A DNA stretch of 64,000 bases, from assembly GCA_007922195.1 (NCBI GenBank), contig ML682116.1, positions 1,012,433 through 1,076,432 of the forward strand, read 5' to 3'. Under the pieces are notes generated by a model that was not told the DNA's origin, did no database searches, and was given only the letters and a program-made list of their open reading frames with translations. Source of the DNA: Podocnemis expansa. Taxonomy: Eukaryota; Chordata; Testudines; Podocnemididae. How positions within the stretch are numbered: the stretch's first letter is position 1; each line of letters opens with the position of its first letter. Positions 13,135 through 25,245 of this stretch are shown piece by piece. The position numbers and the translations under genes are program-made.

Positions 13135-13325
13135 TAGATGCCCACAGGCTTGGGGAAGAGGAGGCACTGGCAGCCTTCCTTATAACTTTCAGGAGCCAGT
13201 GGCTAGAGATGTGGGAGAGCCTAGATTTGTTTCTTCCCACTGCCCAAAGAGTAGAAGGGATTTGAACAGGGGTTTCTGACCATCACGTCTCAGTGCTATA
13301 ACCACTGAATTACAGGATATTCTAA
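13135..13325 (-). mobile_element. tRNA-derived turtle SINE (Cry type)
   Basis: The minus strand reads CAGTGGTTATAGCACTGAGA (A-box region, about 13310-13290), followed by GTTCAAATCCC (B box, about 13268-13258) and the downstream CTCCCACATC that follows the tRNA part in turtle Pol III SINEs. Spacing between the A and B boxes fits a tRNA-like promoter. Open frames on both strands here (13055-13265) are by-products of the SINE and are not genes. Confidence 0.72.
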
Positions 13326-13384
13326 TATAGGGGGCTTTCTAAATCTCTCCTGTGTTAATTAAAAACACAGTGGGCCAGAACATG

Positions 13385-13650
13385 AATGATTCTAGAGTGC
13401 AGCAGTTAGAGCAATTATCTGAGAGAAAGGAAGCATGCTTAAATCCTTTTCCCACATCAAGGAGAAGGGGGAACTCCCACAGGCCTGGTGAGTTCCCTAA
13501 CTAGGCCAAAGATTATGAGGGATCCTCCTGTCGTCGTCCTTCCCACATCCTGGACAGTCATTATTTGGAGTTAGGTGTGCACTACAACTGTTTTTGTGAA
13601 AAACAGTCTAGACAACTGACTCCAGGAGAGGGTTCTTGCCTGTGGATCAC
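13385..13650 (+). mobile_element. tRNA-derived turtle SINE (Cry type)
   Basis: The plus strand reads TGCAGCAGTTAGAGCAATTA (A-box region near 13400), then a degraded B box (GCTTAAATCCTTTTCCC near 13437), then the body. It lies tail-away from the minus-strand SINE at 13135-13325, so the two tRNA heads are adjacent. Downstream (13650-13920) are pieces resembling the TAGGCACTTAACTCC / CTAAGTGCCT repeat that often accompanies these SINEs. Confidence 0.6.
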
Positions 13651-14164
13651 AAACAATGATAGGCACTTAACTCCATGAGGCTTAGCACATACCCCTCTTA
13701 ACAGACTCTGGTTTTGGCTAGCTTAGGCAACTCACTGCCTAGCGTTCAGGCTTTTGTGTGTGTCATTCTCAGATCCCTTTCTCCCCCCGCATACTGTTTA
13801 GTGGACTATGTATCTAACTGAGGATCTGTGGACTACAGTCAGTGGCTAAGTGCCTCAAAGTTAGGTATTGCAAAACCTAGTAATGCAACACCTAAGAAGT
13901 CCTTTTGTGGATCTGGATCTAGGGCCTTTTTAAAAAAGTTATTTGCTCTAAGTTTTTTTCACGCTATGTAACCCAGACCCTGCTAAATCAAACAGTCATA
14001 TTTTTGAGGACAGAGAATGGTGAAAAGAGGAGAGGATAGAGGCAGAGGAAAGACTTTCTTTTTCAAGTTTAGCTAAACACCATCTCTTTGTAACCAGAAA
14101 ATGCCATATAAGCCTGGAGTTATTCAATAGGTGGGTCCACTTTCACAGGAAGGCCTCAAAGTAC

Positions 14165-14265
14165 TACCATAAGCTCTACAGTCAATGGGACTAATGTGCC
14201 TTAAAAGTTAAGTATGTGCTTAAGTGCTTTGTTGGATAGGAGCCAGAATCAGGACCACAGATAGT
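14165..14265. repeat. old dispersed repeat (GTGCTTAAGTGCTTTG type)
   Basis: The run CAGTCAATGGGACTAATGTG followed by TATGTGCTTAAGTGCTTTG and a short tail resembles an ancient amniote repeat whose consensus reads CAATGGGACT...GTGCTTAAGTGCTTTGCTGGATCAGGGCC. Similar pieces occur at about 35860-35950, 49020-49080 and 53345-53420. I cannot name the family. Confidence 0.5.
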
Positions 14266-14508
14266 ACAGTAAATGCTACTTTATAATGGATCAAAAGTAG
14301 CAATTAGAAATAAGACTTCATGAGGTTCACACCTAAAAATGAGCATAACAAACTGAAAGCAGAAAAAGATATAAATTAAGATGATTGTGCATTTTCAGAT
14401 AAAAAAAGACAATTATCAATGTAAGGAATAGGATATGACTGGGGGCAAGAGGGCTTCTGACATAGAAACTAGGGTAATTCACTGACCGAGAAGACGGAGA
14501 TTGCTACG

Positions 14509-14509
14509 T

Positions 14510-14547
<38 letters not shown>

Positions 14548-14560
14548 TACACACACACAT
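14509..14560. repeat. (TA)n(CA)n compound microsatellite
   Basis: TA dinucleotides (14509-14535) run into CA dinucleotides with single ATAC interruptions. An open frame crossing it on the minus strand (14469-14684) encodes VCVYVCVCIYIYIY, which is simply the translated microsatellite. Confidence 0.95.
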
Positions 14561-17500
14561 GAATTTTTTGTCTTATTGTTTCAAAAAGGGGGATAAGATG
14601 ACAGAAACAGAAAGACAGAATTTCCCCAGAGAGGAAGGAGAAGACACACAAAGAAATTATGATCACTCTAAAACAGGTGATCAAGAAATTAGAGCATCTG
14701 AACTTGTGACTGACAAGACTCTAGGGCCTAAAAGAGAATGATCCCTGCTCTCCGTGTTTAAAGGCAAATGGCAGGAGAGATCTTTACCGGATATATTCAT
14801 TTAAAATTTCCTTCAAAGCACTGGGAATATCGATGATCTTGAGTAACGTAAATGGAGCTTCTAGAGTATTTATTTAGGAGGTAAGGAAGATGTAAAAATC
14901 CACAGACCTATCAGCAGTAAGCACGCTACTAGAAACACGTTCTCACTATATTCAGGGGCGCAGCAGGGGAGTACCATGTTTCTTGTAGACAAGGTAATTA
15001 CTGGAAAACAAGAAGGCAAGAATGATCGGATTTAGGAAACAGCTGTACCTGATTTACAGGGGGCCTGTCTACAGGGGGCACAGTGAATTACCAATAAAAA
15101 GTTTTCTTGAAAAAAAAAATAGCAGGCAGTGGTGAGAAGGCAACTTAGGGGAAAAAATGTTAGTTTATTAACGGATGTTCTCAAACAAGAAGGTTAATTT
15201 ATGTGATGGGATTTCTTTATTTACAGAACCATTCCTCCAGTCCACACAATCTTCCGGAGCCCCCAAGTTGTATTTTTTCAGCTTCCTTTGCTTGCTCCTT
15301 AGGAACACAGGAATTTCCAACTGCATCAGACTAATGGTCCATATATTCCAGTATCCTGTCTCCAACAGTGGACACTGACAGTCTCAGCTGATTCACAGAC
15401 AAGGGAACTAGAGTGACCAGATAGCAAGTGTGAAAAATCAGGATAGGTGGTAGGAAGTAGTAGTCCCCCCTATATATATATAAAAAGCCCCAAATACCAG
15501 GACTGTCTCTATAAAATCAGAACACCTAGTCATCTGTAGGTAGTAACAAACCCTGTAGATAGTAATGGGATAACCTAATCCCAAGGAAAATGTCCAGAAT
15601 GGTTTATTCTTGTAACAGTGAATTCCACAAGCTAATTGTGCAAATATATATATATTTCCTCATAGAGCCCCCCCTTGCTTAGAGACTGAGTTTGCAAAAT
15701 GCAGTGCACCTTCATTTCCCAATGAAGTCAAGGTTTGAAAACACTGAGAAAAGCAGTTATCCCTTCAGTACTGCTTAATTCCATCTAGTATCAGCCAGTA
15801 TTGTAGGATCCTGGTTGTACCAAAACCACGTAGTCCTGAAATTCATGGAAGAACCCTCACTGATTTTAAGTTCAAGAGGTACTATAGCTACCAAGGTCAA
15901 ATTTAGCTTCAATTAACTTGGACCTGTTCCCTCTTCCATTTTATTAACGTCAGAATTTCATCAGCTTGAACAGGACACCAAGCAGGTCCCTTTCTGAAGT
16001 TTAGCAGGCAATGACATTTGCCACAGTACTCGACACTTCATTACAACTTTGCTTTCAAGTTCTGTTTAATTTGATTTACAGTATATTGTGCTAATAATTT
16101 CCAAACCTATTTGCCTCTCAGAAGGAAAACCAAAAAAAAATAATAAAAAATATAACAAAATCAGTTTGGAAAAATCTATCAAGTGCAATAATCCAAATTG
16201 GTCCAAACTGTTGGAGATGGATGAAAGCAAGCATTTGCCCAGGGAAAGTAAACCTATGATGAATTCAACACACTCCCTCTTATCCCTGTTTCAAATTAGT
16301 CCAAAGATGATCCATGGAATTCAATTTTCTTTTCTTTTAATCAGACACTTCTTTTAAAAAGGAAAAGTTACCACTTAATTAAGTCCATGACTGTGCCCTT
16401 CTGACTTCTATATTTAGTTGCCAGCTAGTGAGATTTGCATATCCTTGAATAAATGCCAAGGAAAAAAAGTGGTTTACTAAAACCACTTCTATGCAGATCC
16501 CTTAAAGTACCCTGTGTAAAGCTTTTATTAAGCAAGATTAAAATTGCTCATTATCCTAAAATAACTTCGGCACATGTGATGATGTTTTAAAAAAATACTG
16601 TAGTCAGTATGACATTTTTGGAATTTTTAAAGGTAATTAGACTCGCATTCTTGCAATGAGAAAACAAAAGCCCTGCAATTGTGAATATTATGAAGGAATG
16701 TTTCTCCCCACGTCCCACAACCTTAGCCTTCATTTGAGATAATCTAGAAAACTAAGATCATGTAATAATTACATTTAGGGCTGTGCTGCTTTAACAGGCT
16801 GTTATATACTTCACTATACAATGAAGTAATTCTTTACCATTACCCACGTGGGAAAATTAATATAGAACCAGAAGATAAATGAGGGATTTTGTTTGGTTTC
16901 TATAATAGCCAAATGATAAATTTTAACTTCAAAATAAAGACTAGTTTTCTCCAGCACTCAGAAGGATGTAAAAAGAATATATTTGGGAAGTAGACTGAGA
17001 TTTCATTCACTGGCCTAAAACCGACACTGTTTAAACAGCACGTGCATGTTTCACTGTGCCACCTAAAAGGTTCTTGCAGCAACATCAAAAAGCAAAAAGT
17101 ACAGCAGTGCAGAACTGATAGGACTGTACCCGATGTTTTGATATAGTTTTCCTGCCTACCCCTCTTTCCTCACTCACCCAAGTAGACCTCTTGAGTTCAG
17201 AAGTTTTCCCACTTTGCATGTCAACATGCAATAATGAACTTCAGAAAACACAACACAAAAAAGCCCCACTCAGAATCTTAACTCCTTTCTGCACACAAGC
17301 CAAACTGCACCAAAGGTTTTGAAACTTTTTTTAAAGAACTAATTTCTGCCCTTTTTGACTTGCAGTCTACTCAGAAATCACAAAGAAGCCTATTTTTAAA
17401 ATTACCAAATGAATTCTGCAGACAACAAGTCAGACAGTTTGGCTATATATATATTTGAACTTCTGGACACTTGGGCCTTGATGCTTGCAAAGACGTGCAT

Positions 17501-20252
17501 ATGCTTAATTTAATGCATTGTGAATAGTTCAACTGACTTCAGAAAAACTAGTCACAATGGTAGAGAGAAATATCTGCATAAATCCTTGCAAGACTGGGGT
17601 CTTTAACTGTAAATTCTTTGGGACAGGCACTACAAACTGCCATGGTAGCCAGTGCTCAAAGGCTCAGGGACAGATCCACAGGGCCGATCATTTGTTGTAC
17701 AGAGTGGCTTGAACAGGCAATGTATGCTAAAGTGACTCCCTGACCTTCAGAATTGTTCTAAATTGCATCACCTTCCAAGAGTCAATTCTAGTAGCCAAAT
17801 GCAGAGAGGTCTGAATATGTCACTCTTCTCCTGTTCCTAGGTTTGTAAGCACGAAGAAGGTACATAGCTAGTATAGCCAGCACAAAGTAATTGATGAGTT
17901 AAGGTTCCAGCCAGCAATCTTTTAACCAAACCTAACTATCTGATCTCAAAGATCTAAAAAAACATACTCCCTGCCCTGGAAGAGCTGAGTCAGGGTTATG
18001 ACAACAGCAAATGTAGAAAGGATAAATCAATATGCAAATTTTAAGCAAAAAATTTCTAAATAAGGCCAAGCCTGCCTATTAAAAACTACTCTAGAGAGCA
18101 ATGGACTTTGGGTGCTACACTGGAGGACGTGAAATAGTTTTTTTTACATTTATATTGGAAGACAGAGCATGCAGCAGTAAAGTCAAGGCATATGTACAAT
18201 AGGCAGCCCTTGGCTAGGGTTGTAGGCATTGCATACACTTTGAACAGGCAAGTATCTCAGCTGCCAAATAAAATTCCAGGTCTGTGCATTTTTCTTAGTG
18301 TATTTGTTTTACTTCAGCCTTGGTACAGTTTGTACTTTATTTGCCTTGCTCAAGACCATCTAGGCAAACTTAGATATTGTTTCCATTGCTACCATTCACA
18401 CATTATTAAAACTCTCCTCCATCCAAGGGAATAAATTCTCATGAATATATTTCTTTTCAATAGGTTTCCTCTGCCAAGGTAGATGGAGCAGCATTGTAAC
18501 AGACAGCATTACAATTTGTGAAACTTCAAACCACAACTAGCCAAGAATTCTGTCAGACTTCCATCAAGAAATTTTATAGTACAGATCTTCAGGAGGAGTA
18601 AAATGACATTACTTCAGTGAAGTCAAATATGCTGCACCCATTTACACCACTCAGGATCTAGCCTACTTCATACGATATTTGTTTATATGCAAAATCCTTT
18701 CACAGTTTACCTAAATAGTCAATTCTTAGAGACCAACATAAAGGCAGAGCAATAACTATCCAGAGAAACAAACACCTGATGCCAAAGGGGGGGGGGGGAT
18801 TCATCTTACAACATACAGGAAGTGACATCATAACTTCTGAATGACTAAAAGAAAATCCTACTCTAAATGGTGTAGTATACTAGAGCAGGCATCTCCTAAA
18901 AATAATCACGCACAAAATCACTAAATATTTCCAAACATTTCAAGGTGGGAGGCTCAGAAAGCCAATCATTGTTCGGAAAACAGTGTAACATTTGTGATAC
19001 CTAAACCATGTTTTTGTGTACATAGGGCAGTGATCCAAATCTGCTGAACTGTGACCACAGACCTATGATTACAACACATCTAAGAGACTGTGACAGAACA
19101 CAAGTCGTCTATTTTTGCATAAAGTATGTCCAGGATCTAAGGACCATAATTATCCTTTTGTATTTGGTAGGCTAGTATCTTTAATGGGTTACTAGACGCC
19201 TTCAGGTATCTCAGACAAGAATGCAATGGTCCCATTCATGTCGAACAATCTATTGCACCTTCACAACAATTATCACATTTTTCCTGTATGAGTTCATACC
19301 AGGAAGAAACCAAATACAATAACAGCCTCTTTTAAATAAGACTTTCCATTCCTATAATCCTTACACAACTGCCACAGCAAAGTTTTTCTGAAGTACAATG
19401 TTCTAAAATACTGACTTTCAACCTTTAGAGTTGTTTTCCCCCCCACTCTCCCTCTAGCATTGACTTTCCTGACTTTCTAATATTAGTGGAGTTATGTTAT
19501 TCTAACTAAGCTTGAAATTTTTAGCTTATAAGTAGTTAACTATCTACCTTGGAATTCAGGAGCCTAAAGCCTGATTTTGAAAATTGAAAAGCACCCAACA
19601 GCTCCCACTGACTTCAGCAGTCACCACTGAGTGCTCAAAACTTTTGGAAATGTTTGTGTTTGTTTGTTTTTAAGACAATTAAAGATTTTCACAAAGTCTT
19701 GAAATATATTGTGATGGTTTTTGTTTGGGGATTTTCTTACCAAGACAGCTCTCATGCCCACCCCTCTACCTAAAAACTGATATGTGAATGTTTTCCAGAG
19801 ATGAATACTTGCTACTCTGAATCCGGAAGTGCAAGTCAGAAAGGCCACTCCCCCATGCAGATTCCCTACTGAGATTAAAATGTATGTATTATGCCATAGC
19901 ACAAAACGTACAAAACCCTGGAAAGCCTCCCATTGAATTCAATGAACTTTACATCAGGCTCCAAAATGCACATTCTATGTGGAAGCTCTGTTTTACTCAG
20001 ATCAACTGTCCTATGACAGATCCTCCCCCTTTCCTATTGTTCAAAGCCCTTTCTGAGCCCAGTCTCTCCATCGCAGCTGTCAGTCACATGTGACCCTCAT
20101 ATACATCAAGCCTTGCTGAGACTAAAATGTCATGGGAGCTGTAACACCAGGACTGAGGACTGAGTGAATGGAGCAGGAGTAGTAGAGTTAAGGTTCCAGT
20201 TACGGGATGGAACAGCTGAAGAGCAGATGTGGCCATGGGACAATGCAACAGT
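14561..20252. other. non-coding stretch; old repeat scraps only
   Basis: No gene is supported. Small recognisable scraps are a G12 run at 18787-18798; GTAAATTCTTTGGGACAGGC near 17609, resembling the TGTAAGCTCTTTGGGGCAGGG motif common in turtle repeats; TTACACCACTCAGGATCTAG near 18643; and CAGCTCCCACTGACTTCAG near 19600. The segment 16430-16900 is free of obvious repeats and rich in TAATTA-type motifs. Confidence 0.5.
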
Positions 20253-20260
20253 GTGTTAGG
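20253..20260. repeat. 8-bp target-site duplication (left)
   Basis: GTGTTAGG directly precedes the left terminal inverted repeat of the hAT-type element and is repeated exactly at 21774-21781. Confidence 0.9.
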
Positions 20261-21773
20261 CAGGGCCATCCCTAGGGTAGGGCAAGAGGGGCAGCTGCCC
20301 AGGGCACTATGCTTTGGGAGGCCCTGCAGGTCCACACTGCTGCCCCTGACCAATGCCAGGGACTGGGTGAACTGGCCAAAAGTGGCAGCCCAGTTCACAG
20401 GGCTGGGAGTGGCTTGGGGTGAAAGTTGCTTAAGGCAGTAGATCAGCATTGCAACAAAGGTGAGTCATTAGGACTAACAAGGAGGTGCTAATTGTTGTTC
20501 AAACTAACTCTATGCCGCCTCTGTGAGTCAGTATCTCTTTGGGCTTCTCTCATTCATATGAAAAGGACTGAGGTCACTGGCAAGCAACCTCTGTGCTTTT
20601 TTATTAACAGACCCAATGAAGAAAAGAAAAAACTGTGAACACCCCTTATTCCACCATTTCTGGGATATGGGGATTGCAGTTATTTTTGCAAATTAGGACC
20701 TGCCTCTTTTTTCAGGGGGTTGAGAATTCCCTTGCTTGCAACAAAAGTTATAACTTGTAGATTTTAATAAAGACTCCAGAAATTTTTTTGACTGATAATT
20801 AGAAGAGAAAAGCAAACTGTTCTAGTAGCAACCTGTGTTGCAAAGTATGGTATTGTTTTCTACAATTAGAAAGCCTAAGTAACAGAATAAAATTCAACTC
20901 AGGGATGGATCTGCTGGAAGGAGAAGTTATAATAAGAACCTAATCTGAAGGGGTGAGTGGATAGCCCCATTGTCTTGCTGCCTTAAGCACACTGCCAGGG
21001 GTCACCAGGCCAAGCAGAGAGGGCTAGCGCCCCCTCAAACACAATATTGTGGGCAATTGTGCATTTATGGAAACTCATGCAGATTCAGGGAGCAGATGAA
21101 GAGCAGAGGTGAAAGTGGAACCCAGAGGGGCTGCTTCAGTTCCTGGAATTTGGCAGTGGAGACAGGAGGGACTTGGATCTTCCAGGGCCTTTCTTTCCAG
21201 CCTGGCATTGGCTCTCTTCTCCTTTCCCTGTCTCATTTCTCTACCCAGTTGCTCCCACTACCATTTGCAAGGAGTTCCCCCACACACACTCCAAGCTACT
21301 ACATGCAGTTTTAGAGAGTTGACATACTTCCTGATCTGAGATAGGAGTATGGCATGTGGGATCACCCACTGCATGTTCCATGTAAGTGATCTCAAATTAG
21401 ATATGTAGGTTTCAGAGATGCAATAGAAGCCTCAAGAGAAAGGATGAAAGCCATCAGGGATTGCCATTCCCCCAAATGCTCCCCTGCAGCCATGGTCACT
21501 GTTCAATTTTCTGGCAGTGGCTGCATTTTTCAGTGGAGCGTAGCCGCACATCAGAGGGGCCTGGAGCCAGGTCCTGAGGAAAAAATTTTGACAACCACCA
21601 GCTTGGGCAGCTGAGAAACTAGACCCTGCACTCCTGTTCTGCCACTTTTGGTTAGCTTGCCTGGTCCCTGGCATGGGACAGCTGGCGCAGGTGTCTGCCC
21701 CTCCCCTGGGCCAGCTGGCCCCACCCCCAATACCCCAGGACAGGTGAGTGGGGGCCCCCTAGGGACGGCTCTG
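20261..21773. mobile_element. hAT-type DNA transposon, non-autonomous copy with intact ends
   Basis: Left terminus CAGGGCCATCCCTAGGG (20261-20277) and right terminus CCCTAGGGACGGCTCTG (21757-21773) are inverted repeats matching at 15 of 17 positions. They are flanked by a perfect 8-bp duplication. An 8-bp duplication and a CA-initial terminus are hallmarks of the hAT superfamily. The interior is GC-rich near both ends (GCAGCTGCCCAGGGCAC at the left, CCAGCTGGCCCCACC at the right). Several overlapping open frames of 65-121 codons have no transposase features I can see. A second element with the same ends is at 27523-30249. The strand is undefined without a transposase. Confidence 0.88.
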
Positions 21774-21781
21774 GTGTTAGG
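21774..21781. repeat. 8-bp target-site duplication (right)
   Basis: GTGTTAGG, identical to 20253-20260. Confidence 0.9.
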
Positions 21782-22369
21782 ATCCATTAATGAACCTACA
21801 CACATTGGACACAATGTTTCAAAATGCAGGATATTTAAGTTATGACCTATAGCACAAAGCATGTTATCCTTTCAAATGGACACAGAAGTTTGCACTTCCA
21901 CTCCTACTGCTTGCAGAGACAGATCATGCACACAGGCATTGCACTGGCTAGAAGAGCATATAAATTTGATATGATGGGAAAAAATGTAAAATCTGTATGG
22001 AAGCCAGAGAAGCTATAACTTAGTCCCATACTAAACACTGTGGAAACAATGCAATTAAAGCTGTGTCCCAAAAATGCGGTACTCCCTCACTAATCTGCTC
22101 CTTCAGTTTATCCAGCAAGCTGACTTTCCATTAGCTCTCTCCAAGTTATAATGAGTTGCCACCCTCTTGTTATGAGAAATCATGGAGCAATAGAGCTGGA
22201 CAAGGAATATACTACAAAGGCATCCTCTCTGTGCTCCCAGTGAAGGTTTACAGGTTGTTTTAAACACTTCCAATCAAAACTCAATGAAAACATACAAAAA
22301 TAAGAGGGAAGAAGAGATGATTACAGGGGAAAGAGAAGAATCAAGGAATAGAAGGTGAATGGAGAAATA
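21782..22369. other. non-coding stretch, nothing recognised
   Basis: No gene or bounded repeat is seen between the hAT element and the next PLE pair. Confidence 0.55.
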
Positions 22370-22578
22370 AAACAAACAAGGAGTCCTGTGGCACTTAAAG
22401 ACTAATAAATATATTTATTGCATCAGTTTCCGTGGGAGAAAATCCCACTTCATCAGATGCTTCACAAAAGCTCATGCAATAAATATATTTGTTAGTCTTT
22501 AAGTACCACAGGACTGCTTGTTTGTTTTACTGAACTAGACTCACATGGCTGCCTCCTTGGATCTTGGAGAAATGAAGT
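22370..22578. mobile_element. Penelope-like terminal repeats, compact fold-back pair
   Basis: A minus-strand copy (22370-22462) and a plus-strand copy (22463-22578) meet inside the hammerhead-like region. The outer arms pair over about 54 bp: AAACAAACAAGGAGTCCTG...AAGACTAATAAATATATTTATTGCAT against ATGCAATAAATATATTTGTTAGTCTTTAAG...GCTTGTTTGTTTT. The left copy keeps CTGATGA, a GTGGGA/TCCCAC stem and GGAAA, whereas the right copy starts just at the AAAGC strand. The right end continues into CTAGACTCACATGGCTGCC, the outer end also seen at 1821-1850 and 55347-55385. Confidence 0.8.
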
Positions 22579-22864
22579 GATTTCAAAAAGTGAGATGAAC
22601 AAAAAGAGCTCAGAACCATCCTCGTAGATGTTTCCATTGCTTCACACCGCCTCACAGGCATTCTAAAGATTCAAAGTTACATGCCGAGTGACAATCTGAC
22701 AATGTTTTCATGTTGATGGGCCGTGCATTGAGTCCCACTGTGTTCAATCCACTTCTACGCACAGCAGCACTTTCATGGCCCTGTCCCTTCTTTGCACAGG
22801 CCTTGTATCTAGCCCATTGCCACCCGTGTCCCCACATCACTATACATGAATTCCTTCAAAACAA

Positions 22865-22965
22865 ACTGTGTCAGTTTTAAAAACTAACAAATTTCTCAAA
22901 GGACTCCGTATTTGTTTTGCTGAAATATACAAACACAGCAACTTCTCTGGAACTTGTCAACATGA
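22865..22965 (+). mobile_element. Penelope-like terminal repeat, decayed 3' end
   Basis: AAAAACTAACAAATTTCTCAAAGGACTCC, TTTGTTTTGCTGAA and CTCTGGAACTTG, in this order, match the tail of the PLE repeats at 1821 and 22578. There are many substitutions and small gaps, so it is older than the neighbouring pair. Confidence 0.5.
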
Positions 22966-23416
22966 AGTCCTGACTCTGTAGCATCTTTTTTTGGACTAGT
23001 AAATACTTGGAAGCATTTTAACATCTCAGATTGGCACAGCTGTTACAATTCCAGGCTCACTTAATTTAGCTCATATAGTTCCTAGGTAATCTTTCACAGT
23101 CCTGTTCTGTTAAAAAACAGTTATGTTGTTGGACCAGATTTATAAAATGGATAATGGAGTGAAAAAAATTCATTCCCATTTCAATATTGCTGGTCATACA
23201 GACCAGCAACTCTTTAGATGTATTGAATATTTCTTAAGGACTCATTGCCTGAAAAGACCAGAATTGATGACTACTTAAATTCAAAAGAAGATAAAGAAAC
23301 CAATGACAATTTTCTATTGTTTCATGAATCCAGTCTAGCAATTCTAGGAATTGTAAATTTTTCAAAAAGAAGAATTACTTGTGCAACAAATCCATAGCTA
23401 ATTGCTCAGCTAGGAT
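22966..23416. other. non-coding stretch, nothing recognised
   Basis: AT-rich, without a bounded repeat or reading frame of note. Confidence 0.5.
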
Positions 23417-23500
23417 TATAGGGTTGGAAATGGATTTATTTGATTATCTAGCCTGCCTCCTTGCCAAAGGCGGATATAACCTCTGATAGAGGTCATACTA
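23417..23500 (-). mobile_element. CR1 LINE 3' end, decayed
   Basis: ATAGGGTTGGAAATGG, TATCTAGCCTGCCTCC and AAAGGCGG are spaced as in the reverse complement of a CR1 3' end (compare the better copy at 42977, CATAGGGTTGGAAGGGACC...CATCTAGTCCAACCCCC...AGAGGCAGGACC). Confidence 0.55.
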
Positions 23501-24620
23501 GATAGTCTGCTGATGATACACCCAGTCTTAGCCAAAAGACCTAGAACACAGGCGTCTTCCTACATCCTGTGAAAGTCCCAGTTCATGCCTTGGCTATGGT
23601 TATGCATTTGACACACCAGCAAGTTCAACCACCGGATGATGGCCTCCACTAACTGTTTAACTCCATACTAATATGCAGCCACTGGTTGGCAGACAAAAGA
23701 GGGAGGAGGAGATGGGATCCCAAGAGCAGCATTCTAAACTGAATGAGATAGTGAGAGTTACATCAATGATGCCAGTATTCTCTTGAGCTTTGCTCTAGAA
23801 GTGATTTCTGTAGTGATTGTAAAGAACACAGATAGGAACTGACTGGCTTTAGGCTAAACATGCCTTATACCCTTTATAGCTCCTACCGCTGATCTCATTC
23901 TATAGCATGAGTACACTGCTCTGGAGATGCTGTAGGCAGGGGTTTCCCCTTGCCCTCCTGCCCCCTTTACTACAAGGAAATACAGCTGATAAAAGTTAGC
24001 TCAGTCTTGGCTAGGTAATGCATATTAATCCCATGGCTTGTGAGTAGTGATCTCACTACAAAACACAACAATATTTTATCCCTGAGCATCCAGCCAAAAC
24101 TGCACATGTTTTTACTAAATGTTCTTTGGAACAAGAAAAAAAAATGCAAAAGATAAAATGATTATGGCCTTTCATTGTTATAAAGTAAAAAAATACATTT
24201 CAGGCTTGGTTGGATTTTTTTTTAATACAATGGTATTTTAAAAGGCTTGTGCTGTCATTGCTGAAACGGAAGGTTAAAAGTTTGATTCTTCTCTGAGCTT
24301 GTGTTCAGGCTCCTATCAAACTGAGAGAATCTGACAACGTGTGTTGCTGGATTGCATGAGATACTAATTAAACATTTAATCCAGATTAAGCTCTTCTTTG
24401 GATCCAATAGCTCTTTTTAAGATGAATAAGATTGTGAATGAGAAGGATGAAATCCTGGTGCCATTGATTTCAACAGACATGGGATTTCACCGTAAGTGCC
24501 CTGAGCAAATCCTACTCCTATTATAAATAACAACTTCTTCCTCCCATGGTCTTGGACCAGCTCTCCAAAGACTGGGCAGAAAGGACTTTTCTGGGGCAGA
24601 CTGGCAAAGGTTTGGGCGGG
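23501..24620. other. non-coding stretch, nothing firm
   Basis: No gene or bounded repeat was recognised. A scrap at 24445-24490 (CCTGGTGCCATTGATTTCAA) resembles the old TGACTTCAATGG repeat. Confidence 0.5.
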
Positions 24621-24624
24621 GGGT

Positions 24625-24838
24625 CACCTTCCTCTGTAACACGGGGCACAGCTTACTTACTGATGGATTCTCTGTACCTTAAAGCCTTTAAACTGTGATT
24701 TGAGAACTTTAATAACTCAGTCATAGGTTAGGGGTTTATTACAGAGTCAGGGGTGAGGTTAAGTGACCTGCACTCTGCAGGAGGTCAGCCTAGATAATTG
24801 TTTAGTCCATTCTGACCTCAAAGTCTATGCCTATGGTC
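24625..24838 (+). mobile_element. CR1-like LINE 3' end
   Basis: It is colinear with 26338-26520: GGGCACAGCTTACTTACTG, GATTCTCTGTACCTTAAAG, ATAACTCAGTCATAGGTTAG, then AGGAGGTCAGCCTAGATAAT and the end CATTCTGACCTCAAAGTCTATG. The closing segment has the CR1 3' form (GGTC..ACTAGATGAT...CCTTCTGACCTTA.AGTCTATG). It has no coding part. Confidence 0.7.
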
Positions 24839-25109
24839 AAAAATGCACCAGAGAAAACTGAACTTGCCCTTACTGGAACTTCTCATGGTGTAAGGTAAGG
24901 GTCTATACAAGGAATAAGATGCCACTCCAAATGAGTAGGAGGAAAGGAAAATATAGCAATAATAATTAATATATATTACTTTTATCACAATAACACCTAG
25001 AAGTCTTGATTCTGATCAGGGTTCATGGTTGAGGTACTGCACATTCATGAAGAAAGAGAGTTCCTGCCCTAAAAAGGATATAATCAAAATAGACAAGACA
25101 AGGGATAGG

Positions 25110-25245
25110 AGCAAGGAAGTATTATTATTCCCATCTTAAAAGCTGGAAACTTAGGCCGAGAGAGATTAAGGCCCAAATGCACAGAAGTTGTTAGTCAATG
25201 TCATCAGCCAGAAAGCCTGAGTTATGCACCCAAGCTCCTATGCAA
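25110..25245 (-). mobile_element. MIR/CORE-SINE fragment
   Basis: ATTATTATTCCCATCTTAAA, GCTGGAAACTTAGGCCGAGA and GAGATTAAGG match the reverse-complement MIR pattern (ATTATCCCCATTTTACAGATGGGGAAACTGAGGC). Confidence 0.6.

Noticed and set aside
14469..14684. 71-codon frame with IYIYIY/VCVCVC
   Set aside because: It is a translated TA/CA microsatellite.
20084..20449. 121-codon minus-strand frame
   Set aside because: It straddles the left end and target duplication of a hAT-type element, so it cannot be a host exon; no domain is visible.
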